64,000 bases of DNA from Alphaproteobacteria bacterium (GTDB lineage: Bacteria > Pseudomonadota > Alphaproteobacteria > Micavibrionales > Micavibrionaceae): contig JAGYOK010000002.1 in the NCBI GenBank assembly GCA_018399685.1, positions 54,580 to 118,579 of the forward strand, given 5' to 3'. Positions 1 to 8,934 of the stretch are shown here, one piece after another; the first letter of the stretch is position 1, and each line of letters opens with the position of its first letter. Position numbers and translations under genes: made by a program. Under the pieces are notes generated by a model. The model did no database searches and was not told where the DNA came from. It saw only the letters and a list, made by a program, of their open reading frames with translations.

Positions 1-134
1 AGTAAATGTTTATGTTCTTCCAATTATTCATTAAAAATCAAAATTGAAGCAAAAAAAATTTCTCAAGGCGCTAAAAAATCTTTATTCCTGTACCATAATA
101 TATACTGACCCTAACAAGAAACAATAAAGACGAT

Positions 135-746
135 ATGATAGAAAGAATAAGATCACAAAAACCCTCTACGCACGAGTGGACACACCACATCCTTTCAGAA
201 GAGGTCGGTAGCAAGCCTTTCCGCGCAACGATATCTGTCCCCGAAGAAAGCATACCCGCCCTGTGCAAACGCCTTGGGATACATTCCATCGAATCCCTGA
301 AAGCCGATTTTGTACTTACACGTAACCCGGTCACCAAGATAATTCAGGTAAAAGGAGAGCTTAGAGCCGACCTTTGCCAATATTGCGTAGTAACAATCCA
401 GCCGGTTTTAGAGCACATAGAAGACAGCTTTGAAGCATGGCTTGCAGAGCCTAATAACTCTGTATCTTTCGCCAAAGCCAAGCGCGAACGCATGAGCCCG
501 CAAGAGCTGATTGAACAACCGATGCTCGATGAATATGATGATCCCGAATTAATTGTTGATGGGAAAATTGATTTGGGAGAACTGGCAACCCAGCACCTTT
601 CACTGTCCTTGAACCCATACCCAAGGAAAGAAGGAGCCGCTTTAAAAGGCGATGATAATGCTCTGGAAGATGAAGAAGAAGGTATGTATAACAATCCATT
701 CGCCGCTTTAAAGGATTGGAAAGCTTCGGAAAAAAAGAAGGATTGA
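135..746 (+). CDS. DUF177 / YceD family protein
   Basis: 203-aa soluble protein of the DUF177 (YceD) family, whose bacterial members sit next to rpmF and are linked to 23S rRNA and large-subunit maturation; the biochemical role is not settled. Visible family marks are the 'GELRADLCQYCVVT' stretch near residue 80 with two cysteines, and the C-terminal 'GKIDLGELATQHLSLSLNPY' block near residues 143-162, which matches the usual 'IDLGEL..Q.L.L.L.PYPR' signature. The tail is acidic (DEEEG) then lysine-rich. It starts at ATG 135 and lies 153 bp before rpmF on the same strand, the standard alphaproteobacterial order. Family call firm, function inferred from context. Confidence 0.88.
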   Translation: MIERIRSQKPSTHEWTHHILSEEVGSKPFRATISVPEESIPALCKRLGIHSIESLKADFVLTRNPVTKIIQVKGELRADLCQYCVVTIQPVLEHIEDSFEAWLAEPNNSVSFAKAKRERMSPQELIEQPMLDEYDDPELIVDGKIDLGELATQHLSLSLNPYPRKEGAALKGDDNALEDEEEGMYNNPFAALKDWKASEKKKD

Positions 747-899
747 GCAATACATTCAAAAAAACTGCATATACCAAACAATTTCCTTGCCAATACCCAC
801 GTTTTTATGTATTACCCTGTCTTCATCGGTTTTTATTGCGAAAGCAAGAAATTAATACAAAAAGCACGATAAAACACGATATGATATAAGGATATAACC

Positions 900-1079
900 A
901 TGGCTGTACCAAAGAGAAAAACAACAAAATCCAAGCGTAACATGCGCCGCGCGCACGATGCCTTGAGCGTTGAAAACTGGGTAGAAGACAGCAACACCGG
1001 AGAGCCGGTGCGTCGCCACCACATCGACATGAAAACAGGTATGTACAAAGGTCGTCAGGTCATTGAAGAGCGCGACTAG
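900..1079 (+). CDS. rpmF: 50S ribosomal protein L32
   Basis: A 59-aa protein beginning '[20 protein letters not shown]', the classic L32 N-terminus of the type that lacks the zinc-binding cysteines. It is a structural protein of the large ribosomal subunit. ATG 900 follows 'aaggatataacc', a weak Shine-Dalgarno. The gene lies between the DUF177 gene and plsX, the usual L32-fatty-acid superoperon arrangement that links ribosome and membrane synthesis. The C-terminus contains '[17 protein letters not shown]', typical of alphaproteobacterial L32. Full length, nothing odd seen. Confidence 0.95.
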   Translation: MAVPKRKTTKSKRNMRRAHDALSVENWVEDSNTGEPVRRHHIDMKTGMYKGRQVIEERD

Positions 1080-1187
1080 TCATAAGGTTTCCGGCGATCT
1101 TCTGTAAATTTTTCAAAAATAAATCCTCTATTAGGGACTTGCAAAAGAAGTTGTTTGTCTTATAAGTAACTCTTGATTTTTTTATGC

Positions 1188-2321
1188 ATGAACACTTTAT
1201 TGTGTTTTAAGGCGGCCAGTACAAACAACAAAACAGGAACAAGCCCTTTGCGTGAATCTATAAAAGAAGCATCATCCCGCATCAATATTGCTGTGGACGC
1301 TATGGGCGGCGACTTTGGCCCCAAAGAAGTTATGCCGGCTCTAGCCATGGTGCTTAAAGGGCGGCCAGAGGTTTTCTTTCTGATCTATGGTGATAAAAGC
1401 AAGATTTCCCAGCACCTTAATCACTATCCCGCTTTAAAGAAACATTCCGAGCTTCGCCACACAGATAAAGTTATCAACAATGATGACAAGCCATCGGTTG
1501 CCCTGCGCTCCAGCAAAGGCTCTTCCATGCGTCTGGCGATTGAAGCGGTAAAGAGCGGGGAGGCAAAAGCTGTTGTATCCGCAGGGAATACCGGAGCGCT
1601 TATGGCCATGGCCAAAACAGTCCTAAGAACAGTGCCCGGCATCCGCCGTCCGGCTCTGGCTTCATTATTGCCCGGCATAAAAAGCGATACAATTATGCTG
1701 GATTTGGGGGCTAATGTTCTGGTCGATGGTGATGTGCTAGTTCAATTCGCAATTCTTGGCTCCATTTTTGCCAGAGCCCAAAAGAAGGTTGAGCGCCCAA
1801 CCGTAGGATTATTGAATGTCGGCTCTGAAGATACAAAAGGCCCCGATCACGTTAAGGCGGCAGCTCATGTATTATCAAGAATAGACTTTCCGGGGGAATA
1901 TAAAGGCTTTGTCGAAGGCAACGATATCGGCAAGGGAACCGTCGATGTCATAGTCACAGACGGCTATGCCGGAAACATATCCTTGAAAACAGCCGAAGGA
2001 ATGGGCTCTCTTACAAGACATTATTTAACCGAGTCCTTTGCCTCAAGCCCGTTATCATATCTGGGCGCGATTTTTGCTTTTTTCTCTTTAAAACACTTGA
2101 AAAAGCGCCTTGATCCAAGACGTTATAACGGAGGGGTTTTTCTGGGGCTTAACGGATTGTGTATCAAAAGCCACGGCAGCGCAGACGCTCTGGCCTTTTC
2201 AAATGCGGTCTTAATGGCCGTCAGACTGGCGCGTCTGGATTATATTGACCAGACTGTTAAGGAAATCGCTTACCTGGCCGAGCAGGAAGAAACCATGATT
2301 ATGGACAAGGCCGCAGGATAA
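1188..2321 (+). CDS. plsX: phosphate acyltransferase PlsX
   Basis: PlsX converts acyl-ACP to acyl-phosphate, the first step of the PlsX/PlsY route to phosphatidic acid; it is a peripheral membrane enzyme. The core starts at 'INIAVDAMGGDFGPKEVMPA' and carries 'VVSAGNTGALMA', 'MLDLGANVLVDGDVLVQFA' and 'VDVIVTDGYAGNISLKTAEG', all conserved in the family. The start is uncertain: the frame opens at TTG 1173, the first ATG is 1188, and a TTG at 1248 has AGGA nine bases upstream and would give the more usual short N-terminus. The roughly 30 residues before the core look unstructured. fabH follows 67 bp downstream on the same strand. Confidence 0.93.
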   Translation: MNTLLCFKAASTNNKTGTSPLRESIKEASSRINIAVDAMGGDFGPKEVMPALAMVLKGRPEVFFLIYGDKSKISQHLNHYPALKKHSELRHTDKVINNDDKPSVALRSSKGSSMRLAIEAVKSGEAKAVVSAGNTGALMAMAKTVLRTVPGIRRPALASLLPGIKSDTIMLDLGANVLVDGDVLVQFAILGSIFARAQKKVERPTVGLLNVGSEDTKGPDHVKAAAHVLSRIDFPGEYKGFVEGNDIGKGTVDVIVTDGYAGNISLKTAEGMGSLTRHYLTESFASSPLSYLGAIFAFFSLKHLKKRLDPRRYNGGVFLGLNGLCIKSHGSADALAFSNAVLMAVRLARLDYIDQTVKEIAYLAEQEETMIMDKAAG

Positions 2322-2388
2322 AGCTGTATATAAAGAAAAATATAAAACAAAAACATATTCATTTTAGGTACAAGTAAATATTAAAACC

Positions 2389-3363
2389 ATGCCCAAATAC
2401 GCACATGTTATATCAACCGGAAGCTATTTGCCGGAAAAAGCATTAACAAACAAAGATCTGGAGAAAACAGTTGATACTTCGGATGAATGGATTTTCCAGC
2501 GCAGCGGCATTCGCCAGCGCCACATTGCCGCCGAGGGAGAGCTTACATCGGATATGGCGATTAAAGCAGCCAAAAGCGCTTTGGATAAAGCCGGTCTAAA
2601 CCCTTCCGATATTGATGGAATTATAGTAGCAACCACCACGCCTGACCTTACTTTCCCCTCAACGGCTGTTATTGTGCAAGCCGGGTTGAAAGCTCCGGTG
2701 GGGCTGGCATTCGATGTTCAGGCGGTATGCGCCGGATTTATCTATGCTTTAAGCACTGCTAACGGCCTTATCCGTACTGGTCAGGCAAAGCGCATACTGG
2801 TAATCGGAGCCGAGAAGCTCAGCTCTATCATTAATTGGGAAGACCGTACCACTTGTGTCCTGTTTGGCGATGGCGCGGGAGCCGTTATACTCGAAGCCCG
2901 CGATATGGAAGGCGAAAAGCCAAGCGAGGGGATTATCTCCACGCATCTTTATGCAGACGGCTCTTTCAAGAATGCTTTATATACAAACGGCGGAGTAGGG
3001 CTAAACGGCCTTAGCGGTCACATTGTCATGAACGGCCATGAAGTGTTCAAGCAAGCGGTTAACCTTATGAGCGAAGCCGTCAACAAAGCTTTGGAATATA
3101 ATAACCTGAAAGCATCCGACGTTGACTGGCTTGTTCCGCATCAGGCCAATATCCGTATTATCGAATCAACCGCCAAAAAACTTAAAGTGCCGATGGAGCG
3201 CGTCGTCGTAACCCTTCAAAATCACGGGAATACTTCGGCTGCATCTATTCCTCTGGCTTTGGATGTGCCCATGCGCTCCGGCATGATTAAGCCCGGACAG
3301 CTTGCCCTGCTTGAAGCCCTTGGCGGAGGTCTTACGTGGGGCTCTGCATTGATACGCCTGTAG
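2389..3363 (+). CDS. fabH: beta-ketoacyl-ACP synthase III
   Basis: FabH condenses acetyl-CoA with malonyl-ACP to start fatty acid elongation (type II FAS, cytosol). The 324-aa product is full length. The catalytic triad is visible: Cys114 in 'VQAVCAGF', His251 in 'VPHQANIR' and Asn281 in 'NHGNTSAAS'. The N-terminal 'DEWIFQRSGIRQRHI' motif and the C-terminal 'LEALGGGLTWGSALIR' block are standard. Its position directly after plsX and before ihfA is the expected alphaproteobacterial order, coupling membrane lipid initiation steps in one transcription unit. Confidence 0.96.
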   Translation: MPKYAHVISTGSYLPEKALTNKDLEKTVDTSDEWIFQRSGIRQRHIAAEGELTSDMAIKAAKSALDKAGLNPSDIDGIIVATTTPDLTFPSTAVIVQAGLKAPVGLAFDVQAVCAGFIYALSTANGLIRTGQAKRILVIGAEKLSSIINWEDRTTCVLFGDGAGAVILEARDMEGEKPSEGIISTHLYADGSFKNALYTNGGVGLNGLSGHIVMNGHEVFKQAVNLMSEAVNKALEYNNLKASDVDWLVPHQANIRIIESTAKKLKVPMERVVVTLQNHGNTSAASIPLALDVPMRSGMIKPGQLALLEALGGGLTWGSALIRL

Positions 3364-3545
3364 TCCTGTGGATAACTCGCACCGTGCCTGATGGTAAAAA
3401 ATCGGGGAATTTCCGAGACATATGTCAAAAAAACATCTTTACCCATTGAATTGAATCATTTTTTTGTGGTTATCCGCAAGCTCATGATTGACGATAGCTG
3501 TTTGAAGCGATACTCTTATATGCATATCAATATGGAGTTATTACG

Positions 3546-3842
3546 ATGGAAAGTCGCACGGTTACACGCGCTGATCTGGCAGAAGCAGTTTATGAAGAAG
3601 TTGGTTTGTCCCGCAACGAATCATCCGAGCTTGTCGAGTCGGTATTAAGTGAAATTTCAAAAGCTTTGGTAGAAGGGGAGAATGTAAAAATATCCTCTTT
3701 TGGCAGCTTCACTATTCGTGAAAAAGGGGAACGCATCGGGCGAAACCCTAAAACGGGTGTGGAAGTGCCTATTTTGCCACGCAAGGTTCTGGTTTTTAGG
3801 GCGTCTCACGTTCTTAAAGACCGTGTAAATAAAGGAAAGTAA
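3546..3842 (+). CDS. ihfA: integration host factor subunit alpha
   Basis: 98-aa DNA-bending protein of the HU/IHF family. The N-terminal '[20 protein letters not shown]' and the beta-arm '[12 protein letters not shown]' identify the IHF-alpha branch; the beta-arm proline inserts into the DNA minor groove in this family. IHF alpha pairs with an IhfB subunit, not present in this window. ATG 3546 follows 'ggagttattacg', with GGAG seven bases before it. It is followed by a MerR-type regulator, the usual partner order. A second HU-family gene, hupB, lies at 38.5 kb. Confidence 0.94.
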   Translation: MESRTVTRADLAEAVYEEVGLSRNESSELVESVLSEISKALVEGENVKISSFGSFTIREKGERIGRNPKTGVEVPILPRKVLVFRASHVLKDRVNKGK

Positions 3843-3929
3843 TTACGCAGTATCAAGCCCTTCCCCGACTTTATTTAAAGCGATGGAAGCCGCCTGAGTG
3901 CGTATGATTTTAAAAAAGGTTTATCAAAG

Positions 3930-4490
3930 ATGTGTGCAGACATGGTCGGGAGCTTGAAAACAAAGCAAAACAGCGATAGTTCTCTGGCGTCAAAAACTTC
4001 GTCGTCTTATGATGAAAGCGCCGGTCATGCAGGTGCCGCGCAGAGGAGTGCCAGCCGCAATAAAGCCGCTGCTGCGTTTAGAACAATAAGCGAAGTTGCG
4101 GATGATCTTGGTGTAAAACAGCATGTATTGCGCTTTTGGGAAACAAAATTCTCACAGCTTAAACCCCTGAAACGAGGGGGAGGGCGTCGCTACTACAGAC
4201 CCGAAGATATTGACTTACTCAAGGCAGTTCACCGCCTGCTTTATACTGAAGGCTATACGATCAAGGGCGTCCAGAAGCTATTACGCGAAGCCGGCAAAAA
4301 GCAGATTGTAACAGTGTTCTCGGAAGAAAAAGAAGCTGGAAAGCCTTTTAGCACGGCGAAGAATGTGCATCTTGATGAAAACGATCAGCACTCCGGCGCG
4401 GCCAATCTCACCCCTGAGCAACGCTCGGCACTGGAATCCGTGCTGGCAGAGCTAAAAGATCTCCGCGGTATGATTAAACCCCGCCGCTAA
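3930..4490 (+). CDS. MerR-family transcriptional regulator
   Basis: 186-aa regulator with a single N-terminal-type MerR helix-turn-helix at about residues 50-115: '[20 protein letters not shown]' followed by the MerR signature '[20 protein letters not shown]' and '[16 protein letters not shown]'. The first 49 residues are low-complexity (Ser/Ala/Lys) and the C-terminus has no cysteine pair, so a metal- or redox-sensing role is not indicated. This ihfA-adjacent MerR protein is widely conserved in alphaproteobacteria with unknown target genes. It is the last gene of the run before tRNA-Pro. Confidence 0.88.
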   Translation: MCADMVGSLKTKQNSDSSLASKTSSSYDESAGHAGAAQRSASRNKAAAAFRTISEVADDLGVKQHVLRFWETKFSQLKPLKRGGGRRYYRPEDIDLLKAVHRLLYTEGYTIKGVQKLLREAGKKQIVTVFSEEKEAGKPFSTAKNVHLDENDQHSGAANLTPEQRSALESVLAELKDLRGMIKPRR

Positions 4491-4570
4491 AATTCAGAGG
4501 GCTAACCCTAAAACAGTTGATTTTCATTAGCGAATTGTATAAAAATCCCACTCTTGGCTTTGGGTAGTAT

Positions 4571-4647
4571 CGGAACGTAGCGCAGCCTGGTAGCGCACTT
4601 GCATGGGGTGCAAGGGGTCGGAGGTTCAAATCCTCTCGTTCCGACCA
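4571..4647 (+). tRNA. tRNA-Pro (GGG)
   Basis: A 77-nt cloverleaf: acceptor CGGAACG pairs with CGTTCCG, the anticodon stem CTTGC/GCAAG encloses loop ATGGGGT with anticodon GGG, and the T-arm GGAGG-TTCAAAT-CCTCT is canonical. The 3' CCA is encoded. It lies just after the merR gene; a phage-type gene follows downstream. Confidence 0.95.
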
Positions 4648-4869
4648 TTAAAACAAGGGTATATACCGGAGACATGGTATACAGCACTCTCCCCCATGCC
4701 ATCTGAAACTCTCCTCAAATGAAAAAAGTGTGTACTATGCCTTCAGGATGTTCAATCTGTTTTCTGGCAAGAAAAACCAGAGACGCAAAGCAAGTATTGG
4801 TTGGATATACTGACGTTCCATGGAAAGAAATTTCAGGCATTGATTTTGAGATTAAGGGAGGGAGAAAAA

Positions 4870-5220
4870 ATGACACAAGAACTGATTATGATCGCCGGGC
4901 CATATAGCTCTGGGACGAAAAACAAGGAAGAGCGAGCGGCCAATCTTGAGGTTTTGAACAAGGCTGCACTGGAAGTTTTTAAGAAAGGCCATATACCGTT
5001 AATTGGTGTCAATAATGCTCTTCCCCTTATCGAAATCGCAGGAGAAGAGGCCTTTGATGAAATTATGATGCCCATATCTATCGCTCTGGCGGAACGATGC
5101 GATAGTTGTTTGCGTGTAGGTGGCGCTTCCAATGGCGCGGATCAGGAAGTCGAAAACTTCCGTAAACGGGGGAAGAATGTGTATTTTGATGTGGTAGAAA
5201 TTTCAGAGGAAAAGCGCTGA
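4870..5220 (+). CDS. DUF4406 domain protein, phage-type
   Basis: 116-aa protein whose N-terminal 'MIAGPYSSGTKNKEERAANL', central 'KKGHIPLIGVNNALPLIEIA' and C-terminal 'LRVGGASNGADQEVENFRKR' match the DUF4406 family, a Rossmann-like fold related to nucleoside 2-deoxyribosyltransferases and often carried by phages. The reaction is unknown. ATG 4870 is preceded by a strong Shine-Dalgarno ('aagggaggga'); an upstream in-frame ATG at 4801 lacks one. It stands alone downstream of tRNA-Pro, a common integration target, with 222 bp of unassigned sequence between them. Confidence 0.72.
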   Translation: MTQELIMIAGPYSSGTKNKEERAANLEVLNKAALEVFKKGHIPLIGVNNALPLIEIAGEEAFDEIMMPISIALAERCDSCLRVGGASNGADQEVENFRKRGKNVYFDVVEISEEKR

Positions 5221-5521
5221 TCATGATACATACCGGAGGCATTAATTTTTTCTGTGCAGTAAATTTTTATTCAGGCTTAACTTTTTAGCATCTGTAAGAT
5301 ACACTGACCCCGTCATCTTTTGCCTGTCCGGCAAAAAGTTCATCATTTTCGAGGTTTAACTGTTTCTGGGTATGGTTCTGGTCACGCTTTTTTCAAGGCT
5401 GCAAAGGGTTGGTTAACATATTTTTAAACATAACCATGGTACAAAGATGAGCATTTTACTAAAATTTTACTATGATTTATGGTAAATAAAGTTTAAAATA
5501 GTAGTGTGGGGGTATGGTAAT

Positions 5522-6703
5522 TTGGTAAATAATTACGGCTTTATAAAGCGTTTTATCTTTGAAGGTAAACACAACCGATCCGGCGGCTTTTCATTAATAG
5601 AAATGGCGTTGGCACTAATGTTGATCGGTGTTGTTACAGCCGGTTTATTAAACCAGTACAACACATATATAAAGAAAAAACAGCATGAAGATACGAAGAA
5701 TGTATTGTTCGATATAGACAGAGCTCTACAGGATTATGTTACCACATACGGTTATTATCCTTGCCCTGCAGATCAGTCAGTCCCTTATGGAGATCCTGAT
5801 TATGGCGCAAGCGTTAATAACTGTATACATCCCTCTGCAGTCCCCCCTTGTCATGGCCTCGGCCAGGGCATATGCCGTACAACCGGCGGCCCGGTTGTTT
5901 TAATTGGCGGCGTTCCTTTTAAAGAATTACATATGGGCGGGGAAGTTGCCTATGATGGCTGGAAAAACCGTATAACCTATGCCGTTAGCCGTATTTTAGC
6001 ACCCACATCACCGATTATTACCCCGTTGCCTAATGGGATAATCACAGTAGAACAAACTGATTCTGTTGGAACGGTTATTAATAATGCGCAATATGTGCTG
6101 GTCGCACCAGGGTCAAAGGGAGCTGGTGGTTTTAACAAGAACGGCACAATATCCAGACCATGCAATCTTTCACAAAGAGAGGGTGAAAATTGCGATCAGG
6201 ATAATGTTTTTGCCGCAAACCCTAATCGGAGATGGAGAAACGACGTCGAGGGGCCAAATTATTTTGATGATTATGTGTCATATAGGGAAGTCCCTGATAC
6301 ACCGGATTGGAGCGTTGAAGCTGCTACTCCCGATGATTTAAGATTTCGCTATGACCGGGTCGGTATTGGTGTAACGGACGCTGATCCCCGTACAGACTTG
6401 CACGTAGCGGGGGATATAAAAGTGGATGACTGGGCAAAAGCAGCCACCATTTGTAATGGCGACGCCAATCCTGCTACGGCAGAATGTTTCGACCCCGAGG
6501 CAATCGCAGGCAGCAAAACAGATATGCGTTGCGATGCGGCTAATTCTTTGTATGAAAATCAGGCTATGATCGGCGTTGCAAAACAGAAGGTCAAATGTAA
6601 ATTAACTGTTCAACCGACGGCAGCGACACCTGCTCCATGCCCTACAGGCTATCTTGCTGTAGGGTTTTTAGCCAATGGTGCGTTGGACTGTCAAATATTT
6701 TGA
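5522..6703 (+). CDS. pseudopilin-like exported protein 1 of tandem trio
   Basis: 393-aa protein (399 from an alternative GTG at 5504). It has a type IV prepilin N-terminus: a basic leader, cleavage site G|FSLIE with Glu at mature +5, and a hydrophobic helix. TTG 5522 was chosen because GGGGG lies nine bases upstream. The mature part has 'YYPCPAD' (Cys at mature residue 59), 'GGVPFKEL', 'ITYAV', 'GSKGAGGFNKNG', 'GENCD', then 'VGIGVTDADPRTDLHVAGDI', which resembles tail-fibre head repeats, and a Cys-rich end. True pilins are about 150 aa, so this is unusually large. Gene 2 follows after 9 bp. Probably assembled or anchored by type II/IV pilus machinery encoded elsewhere; function unknown. Confidence 0.78.
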   Translation: MVNNYGFIKRFIFEGKHNRSGGFSLIEMALALMLIGVVTAGLLNQYNTYIKKKQHEDTKNVLFDIDRALQDYVTTYGYYPCPADQSVPYGDPDYGASVNNCIHPSAVPPCHGLGQGICRTTGGPVVLIGGVPFKELHMGGEVAYDGWKNRITYAVSRILAPTSPIITPLPNGIITVEQTDSVGTVINNAQYVLVAPGSKGAGGFNKNGTISRPCNLSQREGENCDQDNVFAANPNRRWRNDVEGPNYFDDYVSYREVPDTPDWSVEAATPDDLRFRYDRVGIGVTDADPRTDLHVAGDIKVDDWAKAATICNGDANPATAECFDPEAIAGSKTDMRCDAANSLYENQAMIGVAKQKVKCKLTVQPTAATPAPCPTGYLAVGFLANGALDCQIF

Positions 6704-6712
6704 GGTGGCTAT

Positions 6713-8926
6713 ATGCGTAATTTATTGAAAACTATAAAGGGATATACCCTGATTGAAACTGCCATGGTTCTGGTTATGACCGGAATGATGATAGGCGCTT
6801 TCGCATCGGTATACACCATATACGTTAAAAACAGGGATTTCTCAGAAACACAGGCGTCTGTGAAAAGAGTGTCTAGTAACCTTGCTGCCTTTGTCAATCT
6901 TTACGGCAGATATCCTTGCCCCTCCCAGCCTAATCTAGGGCGCGGTCAGCCCGGTCATGGAATGGAGCTTTGTGCTCCAAATAACGATTCTATTAACCCG
7001 CTTCCGGCTGCCGGAAATTGTTTTGAATATAGCTCTGCGAACAGCTCTTTAACAGAAGGCATTTGTGTAGAGGAGAGTACAGCCGCTGTGGTTGACAAGC
7101 GCGTGTTAAGAGGTACTTTGCCGTTTAAGGCTCTTAATATGTCTGAAGAGCAAACGATAGACCAATACGGAAACAAATTAACCTACGCTGTAACCTACAG
7201 CATGACAGATAAAGATACGTTTTCTATCAAGCCCGGAGAGGCAGGAGCAGTTATTTTAGTTGATGATAACGATAATGAAGTTGCCGGAGGCACAAACGCA
7301 GCGCATTTCTACGTGTTTAGTTCTGGTAAGAATGGCGCTGGTGCATATACTCGCAACGGTGTGTTGTCTTTACGATGCCCGTCATCCTCATCACAGGAAA
7401 ACGAAAACTGCGATACTTCGGATGGTGATGGTATATATCGTCACGCAGCCAAAACAGAGCGGCAAGGCACAAATTTTTTCGACGATCAGGGGTTTTATAA
7501 GGCTGGTCTCAATATACAAAAATGGGAATATCCTGATCCGGACTCGGATGATGTTACTCATAAACTGCCCGGCAAGCTTGTTATCGGCGCTCCTATCGCT
7601 GCGGATCTTACAAATGCCAGCAAAGTTGAAGTGAAGGGCAATGTGCTCTCCGACGGTGGTGTTTTAATGTCAGACAAGATTTGTCATACAACAGCAGGAC
7701 GTTCAGATATGGATCCGGCTTGCTTCACATCTGAAATGATTGCAGGCCAGCTTGCTGAAGGAGAAGGGCTTCAATGTCCGCGTGATGATCCCGACGGTGC
7801 AGGTCAGTATATGGTTGGTATCCAAAATGGCCGTGTTATTTGTGAGGATGAAATCTTTATCTCCTGTGCCGGAGGTACATTTGTTAGAGAAATAAAGCCT
7901 GATGGTACAGTAGTTTGCAATTCTCCACCGCCTGCGTCATGTGCACCATTGACATTAACGCTTTGCGGGGAAGATATAACAGTCGGAGCGCGTGTTCACG
8001 GAGATTACGGATATTTTATCACCGGAACATGCTATGAAAAGGACACACCGACTTCGCCTCTTGTAGAGGAAGATTGTCCTTTATATGGTCGGCGATATCT
8101 ATGTAACGACGGAAACTGGCGTTACTCATACTATTGGAGGCAGTCTTATCCATGTACTTGTACAGAGCAATACCAGACTATTGATAATGGCCCGTGCCCT
8201 GTCGGATATACAGGAAGAAAGGAGCGCACAAGAAAGTATTTTTGCCCTCAAAGAAGATGGTATTGGCAGGGATCAACATCAAGTGAAGGATGTGTATGTG
8301 ATGATGGTGCGCCCAAGGATGTACCAAGGCGTTGCCCTCCTGGCCTCACGGGCAGACCTAAAGACCGTTATACTATGGATTGTACAACGGAAACATGGAT
8401 TTATCAGGGGCCAAGCCCGGATTCAATTCCTTGTACCTGTCCATTTAATCCGGACACCGTAAATACTATAGGATGTGATGATGGCTTTTCAGGAACACAT
8501 GAAGTCGTAACAAAGTGGGTGTGTCCTGACGGGGTAGGCGGTCCTACAGCCGGTTTTTGGGATACAGCCAATAATATAACTATGAACACATGTGAATGTG
8601 ACAGCTCATATTTTGAGTATGAAACAGATCCATGTCCTCCCGGCGAAACAGGGACAATCCAGATGAGGTATAAGAAGCCATGGATATGTGATTCTGCAAC
8701 CGAAGGACACTTTGGCCCTCGCGTTTTAGATGTAAACGATTGTGTGCCGATAGTGCCGCCCATATGTCATTGGGAATCCACTTCCTCTCCCGTGGAGACG
8801 CCTGAGCCTATTGGTAACGGCCGCATCGGAGACACTTGCGAATGTCACGTGGAGACGGCTCCGGCTGGTTGTTACACGGGAGGAAGCGGTGACGCTCAAT
8901 ATTATAGAACCTGCACATGTAAATAG
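6713..8926 (+). CDS. giant pseudopilin-like protein 2 with Cys-rich repeat tail
   Basis: 737-aa protein with a short prepilin leader (10 aa, cleavage G|YTLIE, Glu at +5), a membrane helix to about residue 36, and the same body as its neighbours: 'RYPCPSQ' with Cys at mature residue 59, 'GTLPFKAL', 'KLTYAV', 'SSGKNGAGAYTRNG', 'NENCD', 'NFFDDQGFY' and a Cys module near residues 323-385. Beyond that, residues about 415-737 form a unique extension very rich in Cys, Gly and Trp, with four tandem units of the type CxC...CPxGxTG...C...W (residues 481-676). Many exported disulfides are likely. Separated by 9 and 8 bp from genes 1 and 3, so one operon. Function not known. Confidence 0.78.
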   Translation: MRNLLKTIKGYTLIETAMVLVMTGMMIGAFASVYTIYVKNRDFSETQASVKRVSSNLAAFVNLYGRYPCPSQPNLGRGQPGHGMELCAPNNDSINPLPAAGNCFEYSSANSSLTEGICVEESTAAVVDKRVLRGTLPFKALNMSEEQTIDQYGNKLTYAVTYSMTDKDTFSIKPGEAGAVILVDDNDNEVAGGTNAAHFYVFSSGKNGAGAYTRNGVLSLRCPSSSSQENENCDTSDGDGIYRHAAKTERQGTNFFDDQGFYKAGLNIQKWEYPDPDSDDVTHKLPGKLVIGAPIAADLTNASKVEVKGNVLSDGGVLMSDKICHTTAGRSDMDPACFTSEMIAGQLAEGEGLQCPRDDPDGAGQYMVGIQNGRVICEDEIFISCAGGTFVREIKPDGTVVCNSPPPASCAPLTLTLCGEDITVGARVHGDYGYFITGTCYEKDTPTSPLVEEDCPLYGRRYLCNDGNWRYSYYWRQSYPCTCTEQYQTIDNGPCPVGYTGRKERTRKYFCPQRRWYWQGSTSSEGCVCDDGAPKDVPRRCPPGLTGRPKDRYTMDCTTETWIYQGPSPDSIPCTCPFNPDTVNTIGCDDGFSGTHEVVTKWVCPDGVGGPTAGFWDTANNITMNTCECDSSYFEYETDPCPPGETGTIQMRYKKPWICDSATEGHFGPRVLDVNDCVPIVPPICHWESTSSPVETPEPIGNGRIGDTCECHVETAPAGCYTGGSGDAQYYRTCTCK
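8153..8740 (+). repeat. four tandem Cys-rich coding repeats
   Basis: Inside the 737-aa pseudopilin-like gene, residues 481-676 hold four units of 47-53 aa. Each begins CxC (CTC, CVC, CTC, CEC), has a loop of about 8-12 residues, then [CP or CD] followed by xG-x-[TS]G (PVGYTG, PPGLTG, DDGFSG, PPGETG), about 8 residues later another Cys, and in most a Trp-rich strand. Five to six cysteines per unit suggests disulfide-linked beta modules. The units are diverged at DNA level, so this is an old duplication. Confidence 0.7.
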
Positions 8927-8934
8927 GGTATAAA

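Noticed and set aside
4719..4907. 62-aa frame between tRNA-Pro and the DUF4406 gene
   Set aside because: No ribosome site, overlaps the strong DUF4406 start and no recognisable family; other frames in the region look equally plausible by chance.
5318..5336. Perfect 7-bp hairpin TTTTGCC/GGCAAAA before the pseudopilin operon
   Set aside because: No downstream T-tract on either strand; left as unassigned intergenic sequence.
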